Shown in pieces: positions 16,795 to 26,088 of a DNA stretch of 64,000 nucleotides. Origin of the DNA: Nocardioides sp. PD653-B2 (GTDB lineage: Bacteria; Actinomycetota; Actinomycetes; Propionibacteriales; Nocardioidaceae); NCBI RefSeq assembly GCF_002117935.1, contig NZ_BDJE01000017.1:1-64000 (forward strand). The letters run 5' to 3'. Numbering within the stretch: the stretch's first letter is position 1; each line of letters begins with the position of its first letter. Below the pieces are notes generated by a model, which was not told the origin of the DNA, did no database searches, and saw only the letters and a list, made by a program, of their open reading frames with translations. The translations under genes and the position numbers were made by a program.

Positions 16795-18624
16795 ATGAAC
16801 GCAGCACTCGACCACTCCTACGACGACCCGGCCGCCCACGAGCCGGAGCACCCGACGCCCGAGCAGGTCGAGGTGCGCCGCAACGGCGGGGTGTCCGCCG
16901 CCGTCGGCGGCGTCGCGTCCGCGGTGGCCATCGCCTATCTGGCCCGGGCAACCAGCAGCGGCTCCTGGGTCGACTGGGCGGTGTTCGTGGTGATGGGCGC
17001 CCTGGCCGCCACCTACCTGAGCGCGTTCGTCGACGCCCGCACCCCGCTGCTCGTCGCCGACGGCCTGGGCGTCCGGATCCGGCTCGGCCGGAGCTGGCGC
17101 GGGGTGCCCTGGAGCGAGGTCGAGTACGTCGAGCACCGCCCGCGCGCGGGGCTGTTCCGCGACGGCCGCGTCGTGCTCTTCGCCCGCGATCCCGTCGAGG
17201 TGTTCGGCGACCTGGACTCCCCGGCCCGCCGCCAGGCCCGGATCGCCGACCGGCTGCACGGCTCGCCGTTGGCGATCCCGCTGGCGCTGACGACCCGCGT
17301 CACCGGCGCCGGCGACGACCTCACCGCGGCCCTCGAGCGGCTGGCCGGCAACCCCGACCAGGTGGTCGAGGTCGCGCCGGAGCAGGAGCTCGAGGAGTGG
17401 GACGAGGTCGTCGACGCCGAGGACGCCGAGGACGGCGAGACCGGGCTCGAGGAGCGCGAGGACACCGGGCTCCACGACGACGCCGAGGACGACGACCACC
17501 GGCGCCTGCTCCACGACCCCCGGCCGGCGCTGGCCCGGGGCATCGGCTTCGTCGCGACCCGGTTGCGGCTGACGCCGTCGATCGGCACCGACGAGCCGTC
17601 GACGACCCCCGAGCCCACGACCAGCCTGCCGATGGTCGCCAGCGCGGCGCCGATCCCGCTGCGCGACCCGGTCGGCGGTGCGCGCGCCGAGGTCCGTTTC
17701 GAGGGCGCCGCGGCGCTCAAGTCCGACCCGTACGAGACCGACGACACGGCGTCGTCGGAGCTCCCGGAAGCGCGCGAGCTGCGCCGGCACGGCAGCGTCG
17801 ACCTGGTCGAGGACACCGTCGTGTGGAGCGACCGGGTCCGCCCGATCGCCCGCGAGGGCGACGCCGTCCCGGCCCTGGTCATCGACGACTTCTCGGTCGA
17901 GCCCGCCGACGACCCGGTCGTCGGACCCGAGCTCGCCGCGGCCCGCACCCGGCTCTCGCTGACCGTCGACCAGCTCGCCGAGCGCACCCGGATCCGCCCC
18001 CACGTCATCGAGTCGATCGAGGTCGACGACTTCGCGCCGTGCGGTGGCGACTTCTACGCCCGCGGCCACCTGCGCACATTGGCCCGGGTGCTCGGTGTCG
18101 ACGCCGCGCCGCTGCTCGCGGCGTACGACGAGCGGTACGCCGACGCCCCGATCGACGCCCGCCGGGTCTTCGAGGCGGAGCTCGCGACCGGGGTCGACGG
18201 CCCGATCCGCAGCACCCGTGGGGGCCCGAACTGGTCGGTGCTGGTCGCCGCCGTGATGGCGCTCGTGCTCGCCTGGTCGATCGCCCGGCTGATCATGGAC
18301 AGCCCGGTCGAGCTGCACTCGACGACGCCGATCCTCAACGGCTCGGGAGGCGCCAACTCGCAGGTCAAGCTCGGTCCCGCGGTCCCGGTCGAGCTCGAGG
18401 CCGCCTCGGGCGGCGCCCACGTCGTCGTCCGCGACGGCGCCGGCGAGGTCGTCTTCAACGGCGACCTGGCCTTCGGCGAGACCAAGACCCTGGAGGCGTC
18501 TCCGCCGGTGCGGGTGCAGTCGTCCGACGGTGCGCTGGAGCTCACCGTCGACGGCGAGGCCCGCGGCCCGCTGGGTGCCGACGGCCAGCCCGCGCAGAAC
18601 ACGTTCGCCGCCGCCGCTCGCTAG
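16795..18624 (+). CDS. RodZ-like HTH/transmembrane protein with extra N-terminal membrane-PH-like domain
   Basis: A 609-aa protein. The C-terminal half looks like RodZ: a HelixTurnHelix domain (LAAARTRLSLTVDQLAERTR ... RPHVIESIEVDDFAPCGGDF, about residues 385-455), one transmembrane helix (WSVLVAAVMALVLAWSIARL, about 480-500) and an outside beta domain of the DUF4115 type (VPVELEAASGGAHVVVRDGA). Unusually, the N-terminal 160 aa hold two membrane helices (AVAIAYLARATSSGS..., WAVFVVMGALAATYLSAFVD) and a PH-like fold (LLVADGLGVRIRLGRSWRGV). A long acidic disordered linker joins the parts. ATG 16795 has GGGGGAG 11 nt upstream; a GTG at 16786 overlapping the ftsK stop is the alternative. A role in cell shape or division is inferred. 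Confidence 0.82.
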   Translation: MNAALDHSYDDPAAHEPEHPTPEQVEVRRNGGVSAAVGGVASAVAIAYLARATSSGSWVDWAVFVVMGALAATYLSAFVDARTPLLVADGLGVRIRLGRSWRGVPWSEVEYVEHRPRAGLFRDGRVVLFARDPVEVFGDLDSPARRQARIADRLHGSPLAIPLALTTRVTGAGDDLTAALERLAGNPDQVVEVAPEQELEEWDEVVDAEDAEDGETGLEEREDTGLHDDAEDDDHRRLLHDPRPALARGIGFVATRLRLTPSIGTDEPSTTPEPTTSLPMVASAAPIPLRDPVGGARAEVRFEGAAALKSDPYETDDTASSELPEARELRRHGSVDLVEDTVVWSDRVRPIAREGDAVPALVIDDFSVEPADDPVVGPELAAARTRLSLTVDQLAERTRIRPHVIESIEVDDFAPCGGDFYARGHLRTLARVLGVDAAPLLAAYDERYADAPIDARRVFEAELATGVDGPIRSTRGGPNWSVLVAAVMALVLAWSIARLIMDSPVELHSTTPILNGSGGANSQVKLGPAVPVELEAASGGAHVVVRDGAGEVVFNGDLAFGETKTLEASPPVRVQSSDGALELTVDGEARGPLGADGQPAQNTFAAAAR

Positions 18625-18630
18625 CCCGAT

Positions 18631-18686
18631 CGCCGAGTCCGCGCTGTGTCCGGGGTCATGGGCCTCGACGCGGCGCCGACTCGGCG
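18631..18686. terminator. Possible terminator hairpin after the RodZ-like gene
   Basis: CGCCGAGTC (18631-18639) pairs perfectly with GACTCGGCG (18678-18686), which is followed by TTTC. The 38-nt loop is long, so it may be a regulatory dyad rather than a classic terminator. Confidence 0.4.
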
Positions 18687-18719
18687 TTTCCGCGGGTCGG
18701 TTGACATACTCGACAAGCG

Positions 18720-20138
18720 ATGACGACCGAGACCAGCCCTGCCCCCACCCGAGACCTCCTGTCGGTCGCGATGGTGACCCTGGGCTGCGCCCGCAACGAG
18801 GTCGACTCCGAGGAGCTGGCGGGCCGGCTCGAGGCCGACGGCTTCCTCCTCGTCGAGGACCCGGCCGACGCCGACACCGTGGTGGTCAACACCTGCGGCT
18901 TCGTCGAGGCCGCCAAGAAGGACTCCGTCGACACCCTGCTCGAGGCCGCCGACCTCAAGGCCAGCGGTCGCCCGCAGGCCGTGGTGGCGGTCGGCTGCAT
19001 GGCGGAGCGGTACGGCAAGGACCTCGCCGCGTCGATGCCCGAGGCCGACGCCGTGCTCGGCTTCGACGACTACCCCGACATCGCCGCCCGCCTGCGCTCC
19101 ATCCTGGCGGGGGAGACCCACGAGGCCCACACCCCGCAGGACCGGCGCCTGCTGCTCCCGATCACGCCCGTCGAGCGCGCACTGTCCACGGCCCCCGTAC
19201 CCGGACACGCCTCCGGGCCGGCCTCGCTGCGCCGCCGCCTCGACCAGGGCCCGACCGCGTCGCTCAAGCTGGCCAGCGGCTGCGACCGACGCTGCTCGTT
19301 CTGCGCGATCCCGGCCTTCCGCGGCTCGTTCGTGAGCCGCCGCCCCAGCGACGTCCTGCAGGAGGCGCAGTGGCTCGGCACCCAGGGCGCGCGCGAGCTC
19401 TTCCTGGTCAGCGAGAACTCCACGTCGTACGGCAAGGACCTCGGCGACCTGCGGCTCCTCGAGACGCTGCTGCCCGAGCTGGTCGCGGTCGACGGCGTCG
19501 AGCGGGTGCGGGTCTCCTACCTGCAGCCCGCCGAGACGCGTCCCGGTCTGATCGAGGCGATCGCGTCCACGCCCGGGGTCACGCCGTACTTCGACCTCTC
19601 CTTCCAGCACGCCAGCGCCACGGTGCTGCGCCGGATGCGCCGCTTCGGTGACCCCGAGAGCTTCCTCGGGCTGCTCGAGCAGGTCCGCGCGCTGGCCCCG
19701 ACCGCGGGCGTGCGCAGCAACGTGATCGTCGGCTTCCCCGGCGAGACCGAGGCCGACCTCGAGACGCTGTGCGACTTCCTGGTCGCGGCCCGGATGGACG
19801 TCACCGGGGTGTTCGGCTACTCCGACGAGGACGGCACCGAGGCCGAGACGTACGACGGCAAGCTCGGCGAGGACGAGATCCGGGCCCGGGTCGAGCACGT
19901 CAGCGACCTCGTCGAGGAGCTGACCTCCCAGCGCGCGATCGAACGCATCGGCGAAGAGGTCGACGTCCTGGTCGAGCGCATCGACGGAGCCGAGACCGAG
20001 GGGCGCGGGGCCCACCAGGGCCCCGAGGTCGACGGCTCGACGTACCTGGTCGACAGCACCGCCCACGTGGGCGACATCGTCCGGGCGGTCGTCGTCGACG
20101 CCGAGGGCGCCGACCTGTACGCGAAGGCCCTCGGATGA
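18720..20138 (+). CDS. rimO: Ribosomal protein uS12 methylthiotransferase RimO
   Basis: The 472-aa radical-SAM enzyme adds a methylthio group to the conserved Asp of ribosomal protein S12. The MTTase domain has Cys in [28 protein letters not shown] and [10 protein letters not shown] (auxiliary 4Fe-4S). The radical-SAM motif is [17 protein letters not shown] (CxxxCxxC), and a C-terminal TRAM domain follows ([14 protein letters not shown]). A CATACT hexamer lies 9 nt before the ATG and may be its promoter. pgsA overlaps the stop by 4 bp. Distinguished from MiaB by the N-terminal pattern and the short TRAM tail; confidence is high. Confidence 0.94.
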   Translation: MTTETSPAPTRDLLSVAMVTLGCARNEVDSEELAGRLEADGFLLVEDPADADTVVVNTCGFVEAAKKDSVDTLLEAADLKASGRPQAVVAVGCMAERYGKDLAASMPEADAVLGFDDYPDIAARLRSILAGETHEAHTPQDRRLLLPITPVERALSTAPVPGHASGPASLRRRLDQGPTASLKLASGCDRRCSFCAIPAFRGSFVSRRPSDVLQEAQWLGTQGARELFLVSENSTSYGKDLGDLRLLETLLPELVAVDGVERVRVSYLQPAETRPGLIEAIASTPGVTPYFDLSFQHASATVLRRMRRFGDPESFLGLLEQVRALAPTAGVRSNVIVGFPGETEADLETLCDFLVAARMDVTGVFGYSDEDGTEAETYDGKLGEDEIRARVEHVSDLVEELTSQRAIERIGEEVDVLVERIDGAETEGRGAHQGPEVDGSTYLVDSTAHVGDIVRAVVVDAEGADLYAKALG

Positions 20139-20746
20139 CCGAGGTCCAGGCGCCGCCGAGCAACTGGAACGTCCCCAACCTGCTCACCACGCTGCGGATC
20201 GTGCTGGTGCCGTTCTTCGGGTGGGCGCTCCTCGTCGACGGCGGCGAGTCGATCACCTGGCGATGCGTCGCGTTCGTGATCTTCACCGTCGCGATGATCA
20301 CCGACAAGGTCGACGGCGACCTGGCCCGCAAGCACAACCTGATCACCAACTTCGGCAAGATCGCCGACCCGATCGCCGACAAGGCGATCACCGGGATGGC
20401 CTTCATCGGGCTCTCGGTCGTCGGCGACGTCTGGTGGTGGGTCACGATCGTCGTCCTGCTCCGCGAGTGGAGCGTGACGCTGCTGCGCCTCTCGGTGCTC
20501 CGGAAGGTCGTGATCGCGGCGGCCGACCTCGGCAAGCTGAAGACCACCTTCCAGGCGATCGCGCTCGGCATGCTCTGCCTGCCGCTGCGCGACCCGGACC
20601 TCGCCGACTGGATGGACGTCCCCGGCGACGTCCTCTTCTACGCCTCCCAGGCGTGCCTCGCCGTGGCCGTTGCCCTGACCCTGTGGTCGGGCTACGAGTT
20701 CTTCCGCGACGTGTGGCGTCAGCGGGCAAGCCTGCGCAACAACTGA
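20135..20746 (+). CDS. pgsA: CDP-diacylglycerol-glycerol-3-phosphate 3-phosphatidyltransferase
   Basis: The 203-aa integral membrane enzyme makes phosphatidylglycerol phosphate from CDP-diacylglycerol. The CDP-alcohol phosphotransferase motif is complete: [20 protein letters not shown] followed by ADPIAD fits D-x2-DG-x2-AR-x8-G-x3-D-x3-D. About five to six hydrophobic helices are visible, starting with [19 protein letters not shown]. The ATG overlaps the rimO stop (ATGA). In many actinobacteria pgsA is followed directly by cinA and clgR; here about 7 kb separates them. Confidence 0.92.
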   Translation: MTEVQAPPSNWNVPNLLTTLRIVLVPFFGWALLVDGGESITWRCVAFVIFTVAMITDKVDGDLARKHNLITNFGKIADPIADKAITGMAFIGLSVVGDVWWWVTIVVLLREWSVTLLRLSVLRKVVIAAADLGKLKTTFQAIALGMLCLPLRDPDLADWMDVPGDVLFYASQACLAVAVALTLWSGYEFFRDVWRQRASLRNN

Positions 20747-20827
20747 CGGACAGTTTGTCGACTTCTGCCGTTGCGGTTTCCCGCCGGGGGCGTCGACGTC
20801 CGGCTGGGTCAGGATTTTGCCGAAAGA

Positions 20828-20882
20828 GTTACGTCGCGTTCACGTCCACGCTGGATTTCTGCCCGGGACACGGGGTTATGGT
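20828..20882 (+). promoter_or_regulatory. Candidate promoter of the 5'-nucleotidase gene with possible PHO-like repeats
   Basis: TATGGT (20877-20882) is a TANNNT -10 about 36 nt upstream of the chosen GTG, leaving a short leader with GAAAGG. Upstream, GTTACGTCGC and GTTCACGTCC (starting 20828 and 20838) form two GTT-initiated decamers that loosely recall actinobacterial PHO boxes. The rest of the 20747-20918 gap shows nothing recognisable. Confidence 0.35.
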
Positions 20883-20918
20883 GCAGGCCCATTCAGGTCC
20901 GCCGAAAGGTATCTCACA

Positions 20919-23222
20919 GTGCCCCCCAGTTCTCGGGCGCGCAGGGGCATGCGTGCTCTTGTCGCCACCTCCGGACTCGCCTTCGTCGCGAGCTCGCTCG
21001 TCTTCGTCACCACCACCGCGCCCGCCCATGCGGCGGACCCCGTCACCCTCAACCTGCTCGGCGTCAACGACTTCCACGGCCGCATCAACTCCTCCACCGT
21101 GAAGTGGGCCGGCACCGTCGAGCAGCTGACCGCGGCCGGCGGCGAGTCCGACACCCTCCTGGTGGGTGCGGGTGACCTCATCGGTGCGTCCGAGTTCGCC
21201 TCGGCGGTGGCCGAGGACCAGCCGACCATCGACATGTTCAACGCACTCGGCCTGGACGCCTCCGCGGTGGGCAACCACGAGTTCGACAAGGGCTTCGCCG
21301 ACCTGACCGACCGGGTCATCGGTCCTGACGGCGACCGCAACGCGCAGTGGGACTACCTGGGCGCCAACGTCTACGAGAAGGGCACCACGACGCCGGCGCT
21401 GCCCGAGTACGCCGAGTTCGATCTCGACGGCATCGACGTCGCGGTCGTCGGGGCGGTGACCGAGGAGACGAAGAGCCTCGTCAGCCCGGGCGGCATCACC
21501 CAGATCGACTTCGGTGACCCCGTCGAGGCGGTGAACCGGGTCGCCGGGGAGCTGAGCGACGGTGACGACTCCAACGGCGAGGCGCAGGTCATCATCGCCA
21601 GCTTCCACTCCGGTGCCGCGGTCGGCGCCGGTTCGACGTACGAGGCCGAGGTCGCCAAGGGCGGCGAGTTCGCCGACATGGCCAGCCTCGACCCGGCGGT
21701 CGACGTGATCTTCAACGGCCACACGCACCAGACCTACGCGTGGGACGCGCCGGTCCCCGGTGAGCCCGGCGTGACCCGCCCGATCCTGCAGACCGGCTCC
21801 TACGGCACCAACGTCGGGCAGGTCTCGCTGACCGTCGACTCCGCGACCGGCGACGTCATCAGCTACGAGTCGCAGAACGTCGCCCGGACGACCGTGTCCG
21901 ACGACGAGCTGGTCGCGACCTACCCGCGAGTGGCCGAGGTCAAGCAGATCGTCGACGACGCCATCGCCCACGCCAACGAGGTCGGCAACCAGCCGGTCGG
22001 CTCGGTGACCGGAGACATCACGACCGCCTTCACCGGCGGCACCTACACCGACGGCCACTACACCGGCGGCACCCGCGACGACCGCGCCTCCGAGTCCACG
22101 CTCGGCGACCTGGTCGGCAACGCGCTGCGCGACGGGATCCCCGCAGACATGGGCAGCCCGGACCTCGGCATCACGAACCCGGGTGGCCTGCGCGCCGAGC
22201 TGCTCTTCGCCGGCGACACCACCTCGAACCCCGCCAACACCGACGGCGTCGTGACCTACGCCGAGGCCAACGGCGTGCTGCCGTTCGTCAACAACGTCTG
22301 GCTGGTCAAGCTCAAGGGCTCCGACCTCGAGGCGGTGCTCGAGCAGCAGTGGCAGCCCGACGGCTCGTCTCGGCCGTTCCTCGCCCTCGGACTGTCCGAC
22401 AACGTCCGCGTGACCCAGGACCCGACCCAGGCCCGCGGCTCGCGGATCACCTCGGTGCTGATCGACGGCCAGCCGCTGGACCCGGACAAGACCTACACCG
22501 TGTCGACGTTCAGCTTCCTCGGCACCGGCGGCGACAACTTCGGAGCCTTCACCGCCGGGACTCCCAACGACACCGGCCTGGTCGACCGGGACCTGTGGAT
22601 CAGGTACCTGCAGAAGCACGACGACCTGGCGCCGGACTACGCCCGCCAGCAGGTCCAGGAGAGCGGCATGCCGAGCTCCGTGTCGGCCGGGGACGCGGTC
22701 TCGTTCACGCTGTCGAACCTCGACCTGACCTCGCAGGGTGCACCGGCCAACACCTCGGTGTCGGTCTACCTGACCCAGGGCACCCGGTCCGTCGCGATCG
22801 GTGACTTCCCGGTCACCGCCGGCGCGGCCACGGTCGCGTTCACCGCGCCCGCGAGCCTGGACGGCGCCTGGAAGCTGGGAGCGGTCGCCCACGACAGCGG
22901 CACCGTGGTCGGCGCCGCCGAGTTCACCAAGGCGACGACGAAGACCACCGCCCAGGTCACCCCGAAGCGGGCGGTCGTGAGGAAGACCAGGGCGACGGTC
23001 CGGGTCACGGTCACCGCAGGCGGAGACGCGGCTTCGGGCAAGCTCCGGGTCCGGGCCGGCGGCAGGGTCTACCACGCCACGCTGAAGCACGGCACGGCGA
23101 CGGTCGAGCTCAAGCGCTTCAAGCGGGTCGGCACGAAGGAGGTCACCGTGCGGTACCTCGGCAGCGACACCGCCAAGCGCTCGGGCGACATCGTGACCAT
23201 CAAGGCCGTCAAGAAGAAGTAG
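20919..23222 (+). CDS. Secreted bifunctional metallophosphatase/5'-nucleotidase
   Basis: The 767-aa exported enzyme hydrolyses nucleotides to nucleosides and phosphate outside the cell. GTG start with GAAAGG 9 nt upstream gives a signal peptide (RARRGMR, then a hydrophobic core, AHA cleavage site near residue 37). The metallophosphatase domain (about 40-290) carries LLGVNDFHGRI, LLVGAGDLIGASEF, AVGNHEFDKGF and FNGHTHQTY. The 5'-nucleotidase C-terminal domain (about 345-545) follows, with LGDLVGNALRD, ITNPGGLRAEL and YTVSTFSFLGTGGDNF. The last 90 residues form an Ig-like, Lys/Arg-rich beta domain. It precedes a secreted nuclease on the same strand, with a strong hairpin between them. Confidence 0.92.
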   Translation: MPPSSRARRGMRALVATSGLAFVASSLVFVTTTAPAHAADPVTLNLLGVNDFHGRINSSTVKWAGTVEQLTAAGGESDTLLVGAGDLIGASEFASAVAEDQPTIDMFNALGLDASAVGNHEFDKGFADLTDRVIGPDGDRNAQWDYLGANVYEKGTTTPALPEYAEFDLDGIDVAVVGAVTEETKSLVSPGGITQIDFGDPVEAVNRVAGELSDGDDSNGEAQVIIASFHSGAAVGAGSTYEAEVAKGGEFADMASLDPAVDVIFNGHTHQTYAWDAPVPGEPGVTRPILQTGSYGTNVGQVSLTVDSATGDVISYESQNVARTTVSDDELVATYPRVAEVKQIVDDAIAHANEVGNQPVGSVTGDITTAFTGGTYTDGHYTGGTRDDRASESTLGDLVGNALRDGIPADMGSPDLGITNPGGLRAELLFAGDTTSNPANTDGVVTYAEANGVLPFVNNVWLVKLKGSDLEAVLEQQWQPDGSSRPFLALGLSDNVRVTQDPTQARGSRITSVLIDGQPLDPDKTYTVSTFSFLGTGGDNFGAFTAGTPNDTGLVDRDLWIRYLQKHDDLAPDYARQQVQESGMPSSVSAGDAVSFTLSNLDLTSQGAPANTSVSVYLTQGTRSVAIGDFPVTAGAATVAFTAPASLDGAWKLGAVAHDSGTVVGAAEFTKATTKTTAQVTPKRAVVRKTRATVRVTVTAGGDAASGKLRVRAGGRVYHATLKHGTATVELKRFKRVGTKEVTVRYLGSDTAKRSGDIVTIKAVKKK

Positions 23223-23225
23223 CAC

Positions 23226-23259
23226 CCCTCGGGGCCCGTCACGCGGCGGGCCCCGAGGG
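23226..23259 (+). terminator. Strong terminator hairpin
   Basis: CCCTCGGGGCCCG (23226-23238) and CGGGCCCCGAGGG (23247-23259) form a perfect 13-bp GC-rich stem with an 8-nt loop directly after the 5'-nucleotidase stop. It is followed by TTCC rather than a U-run, as often in high-GC actinobacteria. Confidence 0.8.
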
Positions 23260-23295
23260 TTCCCCCTCACAGCACCACCTCTCGGAAGGTCCACC

Positions 23296-26088
23296 ATGTT
23301 CACGACGTCTCGGGCGTCGCGGCGGGTTCTGGCGAGTGTCGCCGGTCTTGCTGCGGCGGTCACCGGCCTCACCCTGGCCCCGCTCACCCCCGCCAACGCG
23401 GTCAGCACCGGCCTCGTCATCAGCGAGGTCTACGGCGGTGGCGGCAACGCCGGCGCCACCCTCACCAACGACTTCATCGAGCTCTACAACCCGACCTCGG
23501 CCGCGATCAGCGTCGCCGGCATGTCGGTGCAGTACCGCAGCTCGTCGGCGAGCGCCGCGGCGACCGGCGTCACCGCGCTGACCGGCAGTGTCCCGGCGGG
23601 CGGTCACTACCTGATCCAGGAGGCGGCCGGCACCGGCGGCAGCCAGGCCCTGCCCACGCCGGACGCGACCGGCACGATCGCGATGTCCGGCACCGCCTTC
23701 ACGGTGTGGCTGGCGACCGGCACGACGGCGCTCGCGCCCGCCGCCGACGGCAGCACCGTCCGCACCGGGATCGTCGACCTGGTCGGCGTGAACAGCAACA
23801 CCTTCGAGACCGCCAAGACCGGTGCCACCGCCAACGCCACCTCGGCCGGCCGGACCGCCGGCGACACCGACAACAACAGCGCCGACTTCGCGATCGGAGC
23901 GCCCAGCCCGGCCAACGCCGGACCGGTCACCCCGCCGCCGGACGAGGACCCGACCGAGGCGACGATCGCCGAGATCCAGGGCACCGGGGACGCGTCGCCG
24001 CTCGACGGCGACGAGGTCGTCACGCAGGGTGTCGTGACCGCGGCGTACCCGAGCGGTGGCTTCAACGGCTTCTACCTCGAGACCCCGGGCGCCCCGGACA
24101 CCCCGGGAGCGTCCGACGGGCTCTTCGTCTACGGTTCCGCCGCGACCGCGCTCGTCGAGATCGGTGACAGCGTCGAGGTCACCGGCCAGGTCGACGAGTA
24201 CCAGGGCACCACCGAGCTCACCGGGGTCGCGGCCGACGACGTCGTCGTGCTCGACACCCCGCTCGGCACGGTGACGCCGCTGAGCGTCCCGTGGGCCGAC
24301 CTGGACACGCCTGCCGAGAAGGAGTCCCACGAGGGTGAGCTGGTCTCGCCGCAGGGCGCCTTCACGGTGACCGACAACTACGACACGAACTACTACGCGT
24401 CGTTCACCCTCGCCTCGGGCGACCACCCGCTGGTGCAGCCCACCGACGTCGCCGACGCCCAGGACACGGCTGCGATCGCCGCGATCAACGCCGACAACGC
24501 GGCCCGGTCGGTCACGCTGGACGACGGGCAGAGCGTCAACTTCAACAGCGCCGCCAACAAGGGGACCCCGCTGCCGTGGCTGTCCAAGGCCAACCCGGTC
24601 CGGGTCGGCTCGGCGGTCACCTTCCACGAGCCGGTCGTCCTGGAGTACCGCAACAGCCTGTGGAACTTCCAGCCCACCACCCCGGTGACCGACGACGGCG
24701 CCGACGTGGCGACGTTCACCAACACCCGGACCGCGGCCCCGGAGGACGTCGGCGGCGACATCCGGCTCGCGACGTTCAACGTGCTCAACTACTTCCCGAC
24801 CACGGGCGCCGAGTACGACGCCTCCGGGCTCGGCACCTGCACCTACTACAACGACCGCGCGGGCAACCACATCACGGTCAACACCTGCGGCACCGACGCG
24901 AGCCCCGGCCCGCGCGGTGCGGCGGACGACGCCAACCTGGCGCGTCAGCAGGCCAAGATCGTGACCGCGATCGACGACCTGGGTGCCAGCATCGTGTCGC
25001 TGGAGGAGATCGAGAACTCCGTGAAGTTCGGGCAGGACCGCGATGCGGGCGTCGCGACCCTGGTCGACGCGCTCAACGCGGCCGCCGGTGCCGGCACCTG
25101 GGCGTACGCGCCCTCGCCGGCGGCGGCCGACCTGCCGCCGACGGCCGAGCAGGACGTGATCCGGACCGCCTTCATCTACAAGCCGGCCGACGTCTCCCTG
25201 GTGGGCGACTCGGTGGTGCTGACCGGCTCGGCTCCGTTCGCCGACGCCCGGGAGCCGCTGGCCCAGGGGTTCAAGGCGACCGGCGCACCCGACTCGGACG
25301 CGTTCGCGGTGATCGTCAACCACTTCAAGTCCAAGGGCTCCGGCGTCGACGACGGCACCGGGCAGGGCAACGCCAACCCGGACCGGGTCGCCCAGGCGCA
25401 GGCGCTCAGCGACTTCGCGACGAGCTTCTCCTCCGATCTCGGGACGGACGAGGTGTTCCTCACGGGTGACTTCAACTCCTACACCCAGGAGGACCCGCTC
25501 CAGGTGCTGTACGACGACGGCTACGTGGACCTGCAGACGCAGTTCAACGGCGGTGAGACGACCTACAACTTCGACGGCCTCGCCGGGTCGCTCGACCACG
25601 TGCTCGCCAACCCCGCCGCCGAGGCGATGGTGACCGGCACCGACGTCTGGCAGATCAACGCCGAGGAGTCGATCGCGTTCGAGTACAGCCGTTTCAACTA
25701 CAACGCGACCGACTTCTACGAGCCCGGCCCCTACCGCGCCTCCGACCACGACCCGGAGGTGGTCGGCCTCGACCTCCCCGCGATCGCGGAGCCGCAGGCG
25801 TCGTCGACGATGACGGTCGTGGCGGTCCCGCAGGTCACGATCGCCAAGCTGATCCCGGTCGGCCTGATCATCCAGGTCAGGTCCGAGGGCACGAAGCCGA
25901 CCGGCAAGGTCACGGTCGCCTGGGACGGCAGGACCAAGGAGGTGCGCCTGGTCCAGGGGTACGCCGCGGTCAACCTCGGGACGTTCAAGGACCCCGGCAT
26001 CCACCACGTCGAGGTGACCTACCCCGGGACCGACACGATCGCGCCGGTCACCACGACGGTCGACATCCGGGTGATCAGGCTGTTCTAG
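23296..26088 (+). CDS. Secreted ExeM/NucH-family extracellular endonuclease
   Basis: A 930-aa secreted nuclease. GGAAGG precedes the ATG, and the signal peptide ends about residue 36 (LTPANA). The order is: a lamin-tail-like domain (about 38-150; LVISEVYGGGGNAGATLTND, FIELYNPTS), an OB-fold (about 220-330; ATIAEIQGTGDASPLDGDEV), and an endonuclease/exonuclease/phosphatase domain (about 490-835). The nuclease domain has RLATFNVLNYFPT, VSLEEIENS (catalytic Glu), FLTGDFNSYTQEDP and YRASDHDPEVVG (catalytic Asp-His). A C-terminal Ig-like beta domain completes it. This architecture matches extracellular DNases used for biofilm DNA turnover or nutrient uptake. Its 3' end overlaps the convergent GH15 gene by 14 bp. 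Confidence 0.92.
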   Translation: MFTTSRASRRVLASVAGLAAAVTGLTLAPLTPANAVSTGLVISEVYGGGGNAGATLTNDFIELYNPTSAAISVAGMSVQYRSSSASAAATGVTALTGSVPAGGHYLIQEAAGTGGSQALPTPDATGTIAMSGTAFTVWLATGTTALAPAADGSTVRTGIVDLVGVNSNTFETAKTGATANATSAGRTAGDTDNNSADFAIGAPSPANAGPVTPPPDEDPTEATIAEIQGTGDASPLDGDEVVTQGVVTAAYPSGGFNGFYLETPGAPDTPGASDGLFVYGSAATALVEIGDSVEVTGQVDEYQGTTELTGVAADDVVVLDTPLGTVTPLSVPWADLDTPAEKESHEGELVSPQGAFTVTDNYDTNYYASFTLASGDHPLVQPTDVADAQDTAAIAAINADNAARSVTLDDGQSVNFNSAANKGTPLPWLSKANPVRVGSAVTFHEPVVLEYRNSLWNFQPTTPVTDDGADVATFTNTRTAAPEDVGGDIRLATFNVLNYFPTTGAEYDASGLGTCTYYNDRAGNHITVNTCGTDASPGPRGAADDANLARQQAKIVTAIDDLGASIVSLEEIENSVKFGQDRDAGVATLVDALNAAAGAGTWAYAPSPAAADLPPTAEQDVIRTAFIYKPADVSLVGDSVVLTGSAPFADAREPLAQGFKATGAPDSDAFAVIVNHFKSKGSGVDDGTGQGNANPDRVAQAQALSDFATSFSSDLGTDEVFLTGDFNSYTQEDPLQVLYDDGYVDLQTQFNGGETTYNFDGLAGSLDHVLANPAAEAMVTGTDVWQINAEESIAFEYSRFNYNATDFYEPGPYRASDHDPEVVGLDLPAIAEPQASSTMTVVAVPQVTIAKLIPVGLIIQVRSEGTKPTGKVTVAWDGRTKEVRLVQGYAAVNLGTFKDPGIHHVEVTYPGTDTIAPVTTTVDIRVIRLF

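Noticed and set aside
14581..18624. A 4-kb open frame on the + strand overlapping ftsK in another frame
   Set aside because: Arg/Pro/Gly-rich shadow until it joins the true RodZ-like frame at 16795; ftsK is unmistakable in its own frame.
18701..18706. TTGACA upstream of rimO as a -35 element
   Set aside because: A -10 at normal spacing would fall inside rimO. The nearby CATACT is a better, though weak, -10 candidate.
20829..23420. Long minus-strand frame opposite the 5'-nucleotidase
   Set aside because: No family motifs and Val/Gly/Arg shadow composition.
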